Below, piece after piece: positions 19,542 to 30,696 of a stretch of DNA of 64,000 nucleotides. Both the position numbers and the translations under genes were made by a program. Location of the stretch: NCBI GenBank assembly GCA_026545225.1, contig CM048845.1, forward strand, positions 54,970,033-55,034,032. The letters are read 5' to 3'. Numbering within the stretch: the first letter of the stretch is position 1; each line of letters opens with the position of its first letter. The stretch is from Cornus controversa. Its lineage: Eukaryota > Streptophyta > Magnoliopsida > Cornales > Cornaceae. The notes below the pieces were generated by a model. It was not told where the DNA came from and did not search any database. It saw only the letters and a list, made by a program, of their open reading frames with translations.

Positions 19542-21339
19542 TCAAGTATTATCATCTTTGCCTTCACGTGGGTGGTTATGTGCCCCCCTCTCATCTTCAA
19601 CCACAAATCTACATAATTGTCCCTTGCGAATCAGACTTTCAATTTGCCTCTTTAAGTCGATGCCCTCGTCTGTATCATGTCCATGATCATAGTGAAACCT
19701 ATAAAACTTGTCACGAGATCTCTTCGCGGGATCAGTTCTTAGTTTTGAGGGCCATATCACCACCGGATCATCTTGAATGTAGAGGAGAATTTGGCTTATT
19801 GGTGAGTTTAATAGGGTAAAATTGAGTCCCTTATCTTGCCGTGATGGCCTATCATCCTGATCTCATGTCGTCTTGCTATATTTGGGGTCCATTTCTTCCT
19901 TAATGGAATGTCCTCCCCTTTTTCTGTCCGTCTTTCTACCATCATCTCCCTTTTTTTTCCCGTGTGTCTAAAGCATCCTCAGCATTCATATATTTTTGGG
20001 CCATCATGAGTAGCTCTAACATACTTTCTGGTGGGTGTTTAGATATTGAATATAAGAACTTTGAGGGCTGAAGGCCTCCCATGAACTCGGTAACTGCTAC
20101 CTTGTCTTCTAAAGCATCGACATACAACATCTCTCTGTTGAACTGGTTGATATAATCTCAAAGCAATTCTCCCTTGCTATATCTTACGTTTAGGAGATAG
20201 GTTGCAGGTGCCCTATGTCTATGGGCTATAATGAAATTGCTCACAAACTATCGGCTTAATTCTTTGAAAGAATGCACTAAAGCAAGTTTTAGGCTATTGA
20301 ACCATGCTCGGGTAGAAGCTTTCAAAGTTGTGGGAAAAGCTCTGCAAAAGATCTCATCTGGTACTCCTTAGAGTTACATCAGAGCCTTGTAGGTTTCAAG
20401 ATGGTCTTGTGGGCCCTTGGTCCTGTCAAAGTTTTCAAGGGTTGACATCTTGAACTTGTTGGGCAAAGGATAACTCATTACTCCGGAGGTAAAAAGGTGG
20501 TTTGTTGGACAAGATCCTCTACTGTAGCAGGGCCCTTCCCTTTCATAGCATGGGCCATACTTTTAACCTTAGCATTTCCATGTCATAATAAGTAGTTTCC
20601 CCTACCTGCCCCGAATCTCTATGAGTACAAGCTCTTTTAGACAGAATCAGGTGAATGGGATTAGCCCCAACTCCTTCACTTCTCTTATGACTTTGGGTAA
20701 CGTCGTCTGTCAAAATCCCATTATCTCGCACAACATAGTTCCCTTCTGGATTGACTGGGTTGAGGTGACTCTGTGATGGCACCGGTGCTACGGGGGGAAG
20801 GCGTTGCAGGATTGTCGCATTTTGTTGGAGCACCTAGTGTTCTAACACTGAGACACGTTCCTGGTCATTTGGGGCTCTGGGACGTACTCCAGGTAAGTCT
20901 CCATGACCAGGGGGCTACATGCCTCCTTCTCCCGCTCAAGGATTCTGACACTCCCAAACCCTTGGGACACCATCTTCGCAAACTGGAAGGTTGTGGTTAG
21001 CAGGGCCTGCCCGATTGGGGGATCATAACCCACATGGGGATCTAGACTGACAAGTAGGTTGTGACCGGCAAGAGGATCCTAGCCGGCTGACGGCTTGTGA
21101 CTGGCTAGAGGATTGTGATCTGCAGGAGGATCCTGGCTAACTAGAGGGTTGTGGCCAAAAAGAGGATCTTGTCCAGCTAGCAACTTGTTGTGGTCGGTAG
21201 GAGGATCTTGACCAGCTGGAGGATTGTGACCGGCTAGAAGGTTGTGGCCAGTAGGAGGATCCTGTCCGGCTAGCGAGTTATAACCTGTAGGAGGGTCCTG
21301 ACCGGCTCTAGACTTTAGCCCAGATCGTAGGTGCATCAT
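19542..21339 (-). pseudogene. Tat-1 gag (broken)
   Basis: The gag frame is cut into pieces on the minus strand at 21339-21079, 20833-20543, 20130-19942 and 19763-19542. The N-terminal part is made of repeated short peptides (AGQDPPTGHN-like). Downstream come retrotransposon-gag motifs (PLPNKFKMSTLENFD, RAFPTTLKASTRAWF, ALEDKVAVTEFMGGL) and then the Tat-typical FYRFHYDHGHDTDEG near the gag end. Stops and frameshifts make it non-functional. Confidence 0.85.
21062..21320 (-). repeat. Minisatellite inside Tat-1 gag
   Basis: Alternating units of the type GTGACCGGCTAGAGGATT and CCAGTAGGAGGATCCTG, about 18 bp each. They encode repeated DPPTGHN/LAGQ peptides on the minus strand. Confidence 0.75.
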
Positions 21340-21371
21340 GTTTTATGTAGAACAATCAAATTCGTGATCGC

Positions 21372-21388
21372 TCCCACAAACGGTGCCA
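21372..21388 (-). other. Tat-1 primer-binding site
   Basis: Minus-strand TGGCACCGTTTGTGGGA two bases inside the 5' LTR. It resembles the usual Tat-lineage PBS (TGGCGCCGTCTGTGGGA) with a few changes. It starts minus-strand DNA synthesis from a tRNA. Confidence 0.8.
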
Positions 21389-21390
21389 AC

Positions 21391-21754
21391 TGATGATGCT
21401 GAAATTAACACATGATCCTGGTCAGCACTAACCTGAAAAAGACAGGAAAAGGGTAACCGGAAGGGCACCGGCGTGGTGCCGACCGACTACGCTCTGACGC
21501 TCAAGTCAAAAATCATAAGGGTTTAAGAAGCTGTAAAGGCACTCAAAGAGTATTCATTGCCTACTTGGAATATAGATCACCCCTGTATTTATAAAAGTTA
21601 GATGAGACTGTATCCGAGTAGGAGACTAACCCTTCAGTTACCAAGCCTATCTGGAGATAGGAGAGTAGTGGTCAATGTTCACCTCTCATCCATGTCATGC
21701 GAATCATGATCACCCACGTCACATGAAATATAATCGGAGTCAAATACCTCATCA
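21391..21754 (-). repeat. Tat-1 5' LTR
   Basis: 364 bp, starting TGATGATGC and ending CTCATCA on the plus strand. The same-length partner lies at 16660-17023. Confidence 0.9.
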
Positions 21755-21759
21755 AAAAT

Positions 21760-22119
21760 GTTATTCAATTTTTCTAAGCAAGAGGAAAAGTTTCACAATA
21801 ATTGTATATACATGTATATATGTGTATATTAATGAAAGAAAAAAAAATCTTACTTTTCTATTTTAGAAAATATGAAATTTGTATATAAAAATAAAAAAGT
21901 TTACACTTTTATTATAAGTGGCTATAGTTATAGAAATGAAAAGAGAGGGAGCTTTATAGTGTGTATGTGTGTGTGTATATATATACATCTATATAAATGC
22001 ACATATAATATAGACGTGTATAACAATGGAATACTCTTCTCATCACCCATTGTGTGGCTTCTTCACCCTTTGATGCTGGAAAGTATGTGGCACCCAAGTA
22101 GAGTTTGGATTAAAAAAGA
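21760..22119. repeat. Diverged third copy of the 118-bp-type repeat, then unique DNA
   Basis: Contains AATTTTTCTAAGCAAGAGG, GTGTATATTAATGAAAG and TTTTCTATTTTAGAAAATATG blocks matching 16240-16650. The stretch 22020-22109 is not recognised; 22110-22119 is the MULE target-site flank. Confidence 0.6.
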
Positions 22120-22200
22120 GGGTAAATTACCATGACCTCCCCTGAGGTTTCTTTTTATTACCCTCAGATTAAACCTTGTGCATTATCTCTCTGACACCCC
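22120..22200 (+). repeat. MULE left terminal inverted repeat
   Basis: GACCTCCCCTGAGGTTTC and TTACCCTCAGATTAAACCT match the inverse of the right end. Similarity extends at least 70-80 bp. Confidence 0.85.
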
Positions 22201-22399
22201 TGTTAGTCATAAAGTTTCATTAAATAGAGAAACGGATGTAGTATTTTTACTATTATACCCCCACTTAAAGTCGGTTATCTCTTGCAAGATTCTAAGTCAT
22301 TAAATTTTATCAAAATATCCAAAATGTCCTGATTAAACCTAATGAGATCCATCTGACACAACCTTATCACTTTGCTGGTTTCCTTACACAAAACCACCA

Positions 22400-22640
22400 T
22401 TTCATATTGGCTCTTGCACATTTTTTTCTCTTTTCTCCTATGTATTCTCTCTCTGTATTCATAAACCCAACTCTCTCTTCTATGTTCTCCTTCATTCCAT
22501 TACACATTCAAACATTTAAAAAAATACAGAAGCTACGTGACTGTGAAATAGGCATCTAATCGTGAAGGTGGAAGTAAGCGAGAATGAGGTGGTAAGGGTT
22601 AAGGTTGAGTGAAGGGTGCTTGCGAAGCAGGTAAGTCATG
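22400..22640 (+). promoter_or_regulatory. MULE promoter side and 5' leader exon
   Basis: A CT-rich stretch at 22420-22500 is followed by a leader ending GAAGCAG|GTAAGT at 22630/22631, a strong splice donor. The first exon of the transposase transcript probably ends here. The exon it spliced to is lost or lies next to the Athila junction. Confidence 0.45.
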
Positions 22641-22992
22641 TTCTCTCTCTTTCTACACTCAGCATGCATCTTCTCAGCTCATTCATCTAGGATTTTTTTT
22701 CATTGATTCATATTAGGGTTTCTTTTCATCTCTCTACACCATATATGCATCTACGGTTTATTTTCTTCTTTTGATCTACTCTTGTTTCTGCAATATCAGT
22801 AAATTAGTCTTTCAAAAATGGAGATTTTATTAAATAAAAAAATTTGGCTAGGAAATTTGGGGATTTATCAAAATTAGGGATTTTTAGCAGAAATGGGGAT
22901 TTTTTGAAATTAAAAATTTTGGTTAGGAAATTTGAAAATTTGTTAGAATTAGGGATTTTTAAATAAAATTGTATTTGTTTAATGCAATCAAG

Positions 22993-24016
22993 CATTAATT
23001 GAGAGGATACATGGTTCCAATTTAAGAAATTGATGAACTAGGGTTAGCACAAAATTGTGAATTTTTTAAAATCGAACAAATTAACTTCAATAATTTGGGG
23101 CTTTTTGTATGATTGAGCTCTGTTAGGTAAAGTTGTGTTTGGTTTAATACAATTATGCATGATTTGAACTTATTGCATATAATTGGTAAGTGTATTTCGT
23201 TTGTATTCGAGTTAATTTTGTCTATAATTGCTAAGTGTACTCTGTTTGCATTTGAGTTGATGTTTCCTATAATTTGTACTATGTCACTCACATTGATACT
23301 CCTGATGGTAACACTAACACTAACCCAGTAACACCATACCCTTTAGAAGGTTTGATATAAAAGAAAAAGAAGGGATAATTACCTCAAACATAGGTCATGT
23401 AATTTTTATAAAAAATGAAGTGGATTTGTAATATGAGGTGTTAAGATTGTCATTCCATTGTTTGATGCCACTGTTACTTTTAGCATGTCCTTAATCACGA
23501 ACCCATGTTACAAATACACATAAGTTTTTAAATGTAATTAATTTATTATGTTCTACTTCACATTTTTGCTTATCTTGTATATGTAAACATAAAAAAAAGT
23601 AAATATCTAATGACAAACAAATTCTTAGAAAATTAATACTCCAAAGTATTAATATACAATAAACTAAGATTTAAATAATTGGTTAAACTAAATGAAGTTG
23701 AAAAAGAAAAAGGTGATCATTAATTGAGAGGATTCATAGTTCCAATTTAAGAAATTGATGAACTAGGACAAAATTGGGAATTTTTTAAAATCAAACAAAT
23801 TAACTTCAATAATTTGGGGCTTTTGTATGATTGAGGTCTGTTAGGTAAAGTTATGTTTGGTTTAATGCAATTATGCATGATTTGAACTTGTTGCATATAA
23901 TTGGTAAGTGTACTTTGTTTGTATTCAAGTTAATTTTGTCTATAATTGTAAGTGTACTCTATTTGTATTTAAGTTGAAGTTTCATATAATTTGTACTGTG
24001 TCACTCACATTGATAA
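22993..24016. repeat. 300-bp direct repeat inside the MULE (22993-23304 and 23718-24016)
   Basis: Both copies begin CATTAATTGAGAGGAT and end CACTCACATTGATA, with about 90% similarity by eye and a few small indels. They lie in the 5' noncoding part of the MULE. Confidence 0.85.
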
Positions 24017-24103
24017 TTTGTAATACATGAACTTATTGTGGCTTTATTATCTCTCTGTCAATCACATTATTTTGCCATTGCAAAGTGTTGTTTTTATTTA
24101 GTT

Positions 24104-27100
24104 GACACAACGACGGATTATTTGGTCTGGACAGTATTTGAACAATTCAGGATCATCCCAGAAATACCTCCTTATTTGGGAAAAGAATCGATCTTTTTCT
24201 TGTTTGGTCCAATTCAAAGGAATTTTACCTATTGCTAAGTAATTCACAATGTCAGCAAACCAAGGTACTTTCTCATCAGTAATTATCAATAGCTGCTCAT
24301 CAGGAAAGGAATCATGAACTGGGATGGAATCAGAGGATTTAATAATAATACGAGAAAGATGATCGGCTACTACATTCTCAGAACCTTTCTTGTCTCGTAT
24401 TTCAAAATCAAACTCTTGAAGCAAGAGTATCCATCTAATCAAACGGGGCTTGGTTTCTTTCTTGGCTAGCAAATGCTTTAAAGCAGCATGATCAGAATAC
24501 ACAACTACCTTGGATCCTAACAGATATGATCGAAATTTATCCAAGGCAAACACGACGGCCAGTAATTCCTTCTCAGTTGTGGTATAATTCAACTGAGCAT
24601 CTGAGAGGGTTTTACTAGCGTAGTAGATAACATGAGGAAGTTTATCTACACGTTGTCCTAGGACAGCTCCCATAGCATATTCGGATGCATCACACATGAT
24701 CTCAAATGGTAAAGACCAATCAGGAGGTTTCATAATCGGGGTAGAGGCTAGAAGAGAACGGAGCTTTTCAAAAGCTTCAAGACATGTTTTATCAAAGTTG
24801 AAAGGAGTATCTTTGGCAAGTAAATTGCACAATGGTTTAGCTATCTTGCTAAAGTCTTTGATAAATCGACGATAAAATCCTGCATGTCCAAGGAATGATC
24901 TAATTTGCCTCACTGATGTAGGTGGTGGAAGATTAGAAATGAGTTCAACCTTGGCTCTATCTACTTCAATTCCTCTTTTTGACACAATGTGTCCTAATAC
25001 AATTCCTTCTTTTACCATGAAATGACTCTTCTCCCAACTCAAGATCAAATTTGTCTCTTTACAACGCTGAAGAACAATTGACAAATTTTGGAGACATTTT
25101 TCAAAAGAAGCTCCAAAGACTGAAAAGTCATCCATAAAAACTTCAAGAAATTTTTCCACCATGTCCGAAAAAATAGACATCATACACCTTTGAAATGTTG
25201 CAGGTGCATTACATAACCCAAAGGGCATGCGTCTATAAGCAAATGTTCCAAATGGACATGTGAAGGTTGTCTTCTCTTGATCCTTTGGATCGACAGCTAC
25301 TTGATTATAGCCAGAATATCCATCTAGAAAACAAAAGTAACTCTGACCAGCGAGACGTTCTAGGATTTGATCAATAAATGGTAAGGGAAAATGATCCTTC
25401 CTAGTTGTAGAGTTGAGTTTTCTGTAATCAATGCACACACGCCAACCAGTTGTTGTACGTTGCGGAATTAATTCTCCAGTCGAATTCTCAACTACGGTGA
25501 TTCCAGACTTCTTAGGTACCACTTGAATGGGGCTCACCCATTTGCTATCAGAGATGGGATAGATGATTCCTGCATCTAACAACTTGACTACTTCCTTCAT
25601 AACAACTTCTTTCATATTTGGATTCAATCTTCTTTGTACCTCACGAGATGGTTTAGCATTATCCTCCAGATGAATGCGATGCATACAAATAGAAGGATCA
25701 ATTCCTTTTAAATCAGCTACAGTCCATCCAATCGCCTCTTTGTGCAGTCGAAGTACAGTCAACAAACTACTTTCTTGGTCCTTTGTCAGGTCCGAAGCAA
25801 TGATAACTGGAAGAGTTTCATTAGAACCTAAGAAAACGTACTTTAGCTTATCCGGAAGTGGTTTGAGCTCTAATTTGGGTGGGGATTCAAGGGATGGAAT
25901 TGAAGGAGTACTAGACAATAACGGAAGTGGCTCCTTTGACATTTTCCATGGTGAAAAGTCCATGATAGTATCAATCTCAAATGCAGAATTGACTTCACTA
26001 TTTTCGATGTCATATCCTTCAAAATCATAGTGAGTCAAGAATGCCTCTAAAGGGTCTTTCGATAAAAAGGATGAAAGTGAATCTTCAACCATTTCATCAA
26101 TGATGTCAAGGGAGAAGCATTCTTTTGCATCTGACGGATGTTGTGAAGCATTGAAGACATTCAATCTTACATTCATGTTCCCAAAAGATATATCCATAAC
26201 CCCTGTTCTGCAATTTATGCATGCATTAGCCGTGGCTAAGAAAGGTCGACCAAGGATTATAGGTACATATTTTTTTGGATTTTGGACGGGTTCGGTGTCA
26301 AGGACAATGAAATCGACTGGAAAGTAGAACTTGTCTACTTTGATGAGAACATCCTCAATGATTCCTCGAGGTTGCTTAACCGATCTATCTGCAAGTTGTA
26401 GGACAATTGGAGTTGGTTTAAGCTCTCCTAAGCCTAACTGCGAGTATACTGAGTAAGGAAGTAGATTAACACTAGCACCTAAATCAAGTAGGGCTTTTCC
26501 AATTTCATAGTTTCCAATGACACACGAGATTGTAGGAGCACCAGGGTCCTTGAATTTTGGAGGTGTGTTATACAGCAGTATGGAACTAACTTGCTCAGTG
26601 AGAAGAATTTTCTTTGGAACATGACTCCTTGATTTTCTCTTCTGTGTACACAAGTCCTTGAGAAATTTAGAATATGAAGGAATTTGTTTGATTGCATCAA
26701 GAAGAGGAAGATTAATCTTAACTTGCTTGAAAACTTCCATCATGTCCTGGATCTTTTCTCCTTGCTTTCCATAACAGTATGGTTCTTTGAGACGTTCAGG
26801 ATATGGAGCTTTGAGCTCATATCTCGTCTCAAGAATGGGAATAGGTGAAGAAAGAACTTCATTCCTGACTTCTTTGTCCTTTGACAATTGTTTCACCAAA
26901 TCTTTTGGATTTTGGGGCAAATTATTTGGATTTTTAGGGATTTCTTTTGAAACTTTTGGAATCTCATTTTTCTTCTCTTCCTTTTTCTCAATCTTGTTAT
27001 CTATCTCCTTCCCACTCCTAAGGGTCATGATGGCTTGGACATGCTCATCATGAGAGGAACTAGATGCATTCTCATCAATCATGTATTGTCCTTTTGGTTT

Positions 27101-27886
27101 AGGATTGACCACTGGCTGACTTGGAAGTTTTCCCTCCTCTCTTCTATTCAAAGAATTAGCTATTTGCCCGATTTGGGATTCTAACTTAGAAATGGATTGA
27201 GAATGGGAATGTAGCAATTGAGTATTTGACTCAAGATTGCTCAATGCAGCCAACACCTTGTCTTCAAAAGCTGAATGCCTAGGAAGTGGAGTTGTTTGGT
27301 TCTGGTGTTGTTGAGAAGGTTGGTAATTGGATGAGGGATTGAAAGGATGACTATTGGACGCAAAATTGGACTGTATGGGTTGTCCAATAGGTTGAGGATT
27401 TGAATTTCCCGTGGCTTGGGGTCTCCATGAAAAATTAGGATGATTTCTCCATCCCGGGTTATAGGTATTGGAATATGGATTATTCCCTGGTCTAGAGAAA
27501 GTAGCATTCACTTGTTCTTGCCCAAGTTCAGAAAATTGGCCAATGATTTGACAATCTTTGGCATGATGTGATGGACTAGAACAAAATGAACACAACTCAG
27601 GTGGCACAGATGACTGAGTAGGAGGTGCTTGATTTGCTGCCATCAATTGATCCAGCTTCTTTGACAATGCATCCACTTTAATAGACACATCTACTGAATT
27701 GCCTACTTCAAAGAGACCTTTGACCTTAGAACGACTAGATGAAGCATGATGCATCGAATTTTCACTAAGATTCTCAAAAAGTTTCCAAGCTTCACTTTCA
27801 CTCTTTAGCATGAATGTTCCACCACAAGAGGCATCAACCATTTGTCTATGTGGTTCAGTTAATCCATCATAGAAACATTGCACCAA
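24104..27886 (-). pseudogene. Athila gag-pol, open to the truncation (truncated copy)
   Basis: About 1260 codons, open from just after the shared TAA. Domains in order: gag C-part with CCHC knuckle (residues about 99-112), protease DLGASVNLLP (468-477), RT with FMDD (917-920), RNase H (D1066, E1107, D1132), then the start of the integrase HHCC region, where it is cut. Unlike the other copy, it keeps the reading frame between RNase H and integrase. Confidence 0.88.
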
Positions 27887-28561
27887 TTACCATTTTGGGA
27901 CAGCATGATGAGGACACTTCCTAAGAAGATCTTTCAATCTCTCCCAAGTTTCATAGAAATGTTCTCCTTCACTTTGTGCAAATCCAGTGATAGATTTTCT
28001 AATTTGATTGGTTTTTCCTATAGGAAAGTACTTCTGGAGGAACTCTTGTTGTAATTGTGTCCAAGAAGTAATCGTGTTATTTTCTAAGGATTTCAACCAA
28101 TGCTTAGCTTTGTCTTTCAAAGAGAATGGAAAAAGTTGCATCCTTAAGGCATCTTCAGTAAAACCTTGCATCCTTAGGGTAGAGCAAATTTCAAGAAATT
28201 CATCAAGGTGCCTATATGGATCTTCATTATTAAGTCCATAAAAAGATGGTAACATTTGGATAACACTGGACTTAATTTCATAATAGGTGGCTGTTACATT
28301 TGGTAATTGAATTCCTGAAGGAAAGTTGTATGTGGTAGGAATGTAATGATCCCGAAGGAGCATTGGTCTTTCCTCAACCATTATGGGTGGTACAACTTCT
28401 TCTACAATTACTGGTCTTACACCATCTTCTGCCATGTTTTCAATTGAAGATTCTCTAGGTAAATTAAAGTCCCTTACAGTTCCTTTAAGATGCCTAAGAG
28501 TTCTTTCAAGATTAGGATCTAATGGAAGTAATGGTAGTGATAACGAACGGCGACCAAACAT
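27887..28561 (-). pseudogene. Athila gag, N-terminal part (truncated copy)
   Basis: 224 codons from the ATG at 28561 to an in-frame TAA, identical in content to 40129-40803. It holds the retrotransposon-gag region (YRHLDEFLEIC, LRMQLFPFSLKDKAKHWL). The TAA falls where related Athila gags read W-Q-L-V-Q, so it interrupts gag itself, and both copies share it. Confidence 0.85.
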
Positions 28562-29207
28562 AAACTAACAAACAAAATAAGAAATTAATCACACAAAAAC
28601 AACCAGAAAAAAAAAAATTTTATTTATTTATTTATTAAAAACTACTTCTCTTTGGATTTTACAATTAATAGATTACCGATTAAGAGCCTTTAAAACGAGA
28701 ACAAAGTAGTACATATGAAAGGAGGAGAAGCACTAGGCTTGCTTAATGACGGAACATCCAAGCTTTCATATTAACTATCCTTCGCCACTCAAATTAAAGG
28801 GTACTCACCGGAGTGACTAAAAATTGAGTCCTTCGGAGAAGAAAATCTTTTTTTTTTTTTTTAAAAAAAATGAAAATAGTAGTAATACTCAAACAAACAC
28901 ACTAAATATAACGGCAAGAAAACAAGTAAACAATGTAAATTGCAAAACTTACCCGATGTCCTTGAAAGATCAACTCTCAAGGGTGCCGACGTTGAACATG
29001 AGATTTGACAATTCACAAAAACAAACAAAACAAATATATACTAAAAAAAAATTTAAAATAATGTAAAATACAAGACTTACCCACTTTCTTTTGAAAGATC
29101 AACTCTCAAAGCTTGTAGCAACTCTTGTACCTTCACACTTAACAAACAAATTATATACCAAAATATTTACAAATCCTAACTATAATCAAACAAGATTTAA
29201 TCAGCAT
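28562..29207 (-). promoter_or_regulatory. Athila 5' untranslated leader (truncated copy)
   Basis: Contains two repeats of the minus-strand motif TTGAGAGTTGATCTTTC, each followed by a GGGTAAGT donor-like site (around 28950 and 29078). Short plus-strand open frames here are not genes. Confidence 0.6.
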
Positions 29208-29225
29208 TCCCCGGCAACGGCGCCA
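29208..29225 (-). other. Primer-binding site next to the middle LTR
   Basis: Minus-strand TGGCGCCGTTGCCGGGGA, the Athila-type PBS (tRNA-Asp complement), five bases from the LTR end. Confidence 0.9.
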
Positions 29226-29230
29226 AAAAT

Positions 29231-30683
29231 TGTTGTGCTTGGAAAGGGTATTTTGTTTTACCAAAATAATTCTTGTCCAATTCTTAATAAACCACTCGCA
29301 ATAGCACGAATCTTTGTAAGATAGGGCTCTTGTGAAGGTGTCGATCCCACAGAGAATGTGATTAAATTAGTCTCATTTGATTCATTGAAGAGAGGTTGAT
29401 ATTTTTGGTATTTGTTTAACATAAAATAAAGGGCACTAGTTAAAGTTTGAATTGATAAATATAAGAGGGACTAGGGTATTGATTTCACCACTAGCCTCAC
29501 ATCAATGGAAGAATGTATTTCAACTTGGGAAAGTTACATATGTATAATCATGATTCATGGGATTTGTCACATACCACCATGATATCTTCAAGAAAATACA
29601 TAAATCAAAAGATAAGAATAATTCATCTCTAGTTAGTATGAATCGTCTACCTAACTACTTAAATAAAAGACATAACATGAAATTAAAAGTGTAGAACGAT
29701 TCATCTTCCTTAAGCATGAATTATCAAATCTAATGAATTTATGTTCTAATAAAATTATTGTATAACTTTCATACTTTATAAGATAAGAGAAGAATGAAGT
29801 CAAGATTAAACATAACTTTATACTTCAATTACAAATGTAATCCTCAAAGTTATACAACTTATTATACACATATAACAATCCCAAATAAAAATATTATTAT
29901 CATACCATTGATGCTTGGCTAGGGCTACATCAATGCCCTAGGAAGAGTTTTAGCTCCTCATGGCTAACTTACAAGTCTTCATAGTTGAAGAACACTTCAT
30001 ATTTCTATATGTGTGCAGAATATTTCCACTCACTTCTCCTCCTCTACACTACTCAATTCCCCTCCATTTATAGCCAAAGTTAGTGCAATATGAGTGGGGT
30101 GGTTGCTTGTCATCTCATTGGTCACTTGTCACAAAATTTTCAAAGCAACCAAAGAAAAATCTGCCCAGAATATTTATCCTACTGTTTTGTCCACTTTCAA
30201 CCACCAAGACGTCAGAATTAGAGATTTCTCAAAACTAAACATATTTAGAACTCTCTTTTATCTTTCCATAGCCACAAAAATCGCCTTAATTGGAGTTTGG
30301 AGCATGAAGTTATGGTCAAAATACAAACAGTGCGCAGATCAGAATGTTGAACGAATTTTGGGCTTGAGATTAGTCTTGCACTTGTACTTGACCCAATGAA
30401 TGAACCAATTCAGATTTTTGGCCCCTTTTGCATTAAATCTTCAATATAGCTTGGCCCAATCCATGGACTCATCATTGGAATTTGGCCCAAACTAATGGCA
30501 ATTTCTTCTTCTTATGGAAGCCTCATTGAAAGCCCAAGAACCATGGAATTAACCACTATTTCATCTAAGGATCTGAAAATGACAAAAACAAAATAAAACT
30601 ATAAAAATACTAATATAAACATAATTAAAGGATTAACATATGTAAATTAGAAGGACCGAATGCACAACATTCTGTGCTTATCA
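29231..30683 (-). repeat. Athila middle LTR (3' LTR of the full copy, 5' LTR of the truncated copy)
   Basis: 1453 bp, TGTTGTGCTTGG...GCTTATCA on the plus strand, so TG...CA on both strands. On the minus strand a TATA element CTATAAATGG lies at 30073-30064. Confidence 0.93.
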
Positions 30684-30696
30684 CACCCCCAAACTT
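30684..30696 (-). other. Polypurine tract of the full Athila element
   Basis: Minus-strand AAGTTTGGGGGTG directly abuts the TGATAAGC start of the 3' LTR. It primes plus-strand DNA synthesis. Confidence 0.8.

Larger units (their letters stand above)
16660..21754 (-). mobile_element. Tat-1: gag-protease Ty3/gypsy (Tat lineage) element lacking RT and RNase H
   Basis: A minus-oriented LTR retrotransposon of 5095 bp with two LTRs of exactly 364 bp and the target duplication AAAAT at 16655-16659 and 21755-21759. The PBS is next to the right LTR. In element order it holds gag, protease, a direct jump into the integrase C-terminus, a 61-bp satellite, the remnant of an antisense ORF, and a GGCC-rich minisatellite. 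All coding parts carry stops. RT, RNase H and most of integrase are deleted. The Tat lineage is inferred from the gag motif FHYDHGHDTDE, the protease VLIDNGSSADILF and the PBS TGGCACCGTTTGTGGG. Confidence 0.92.
24104..29230 (-). mobile_element. Truncated second Athila copy sharing the middle LTR
   Basis: It is near-identical to 36347-41473 at an offset of 12242-12243 bp. In element order it has LTR 29231-30683 as its 5' LTR, then PBS, leader, gag and pol. It stops abruptly in the zinc-binding start of integrase at 24104, where MULE sequence begins. Integrase and everything after it, including a 3' LTR, are missing. Confidence 0.9.

Noticed and set aside
25674..26327. Plus-strand frames of 118 and 75 codons inside Athila pol (repeated at 37916-38569)
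   Set aside because: They mirror conserved minus-strand gag-pol and appear in both copies only because the copies are identical.
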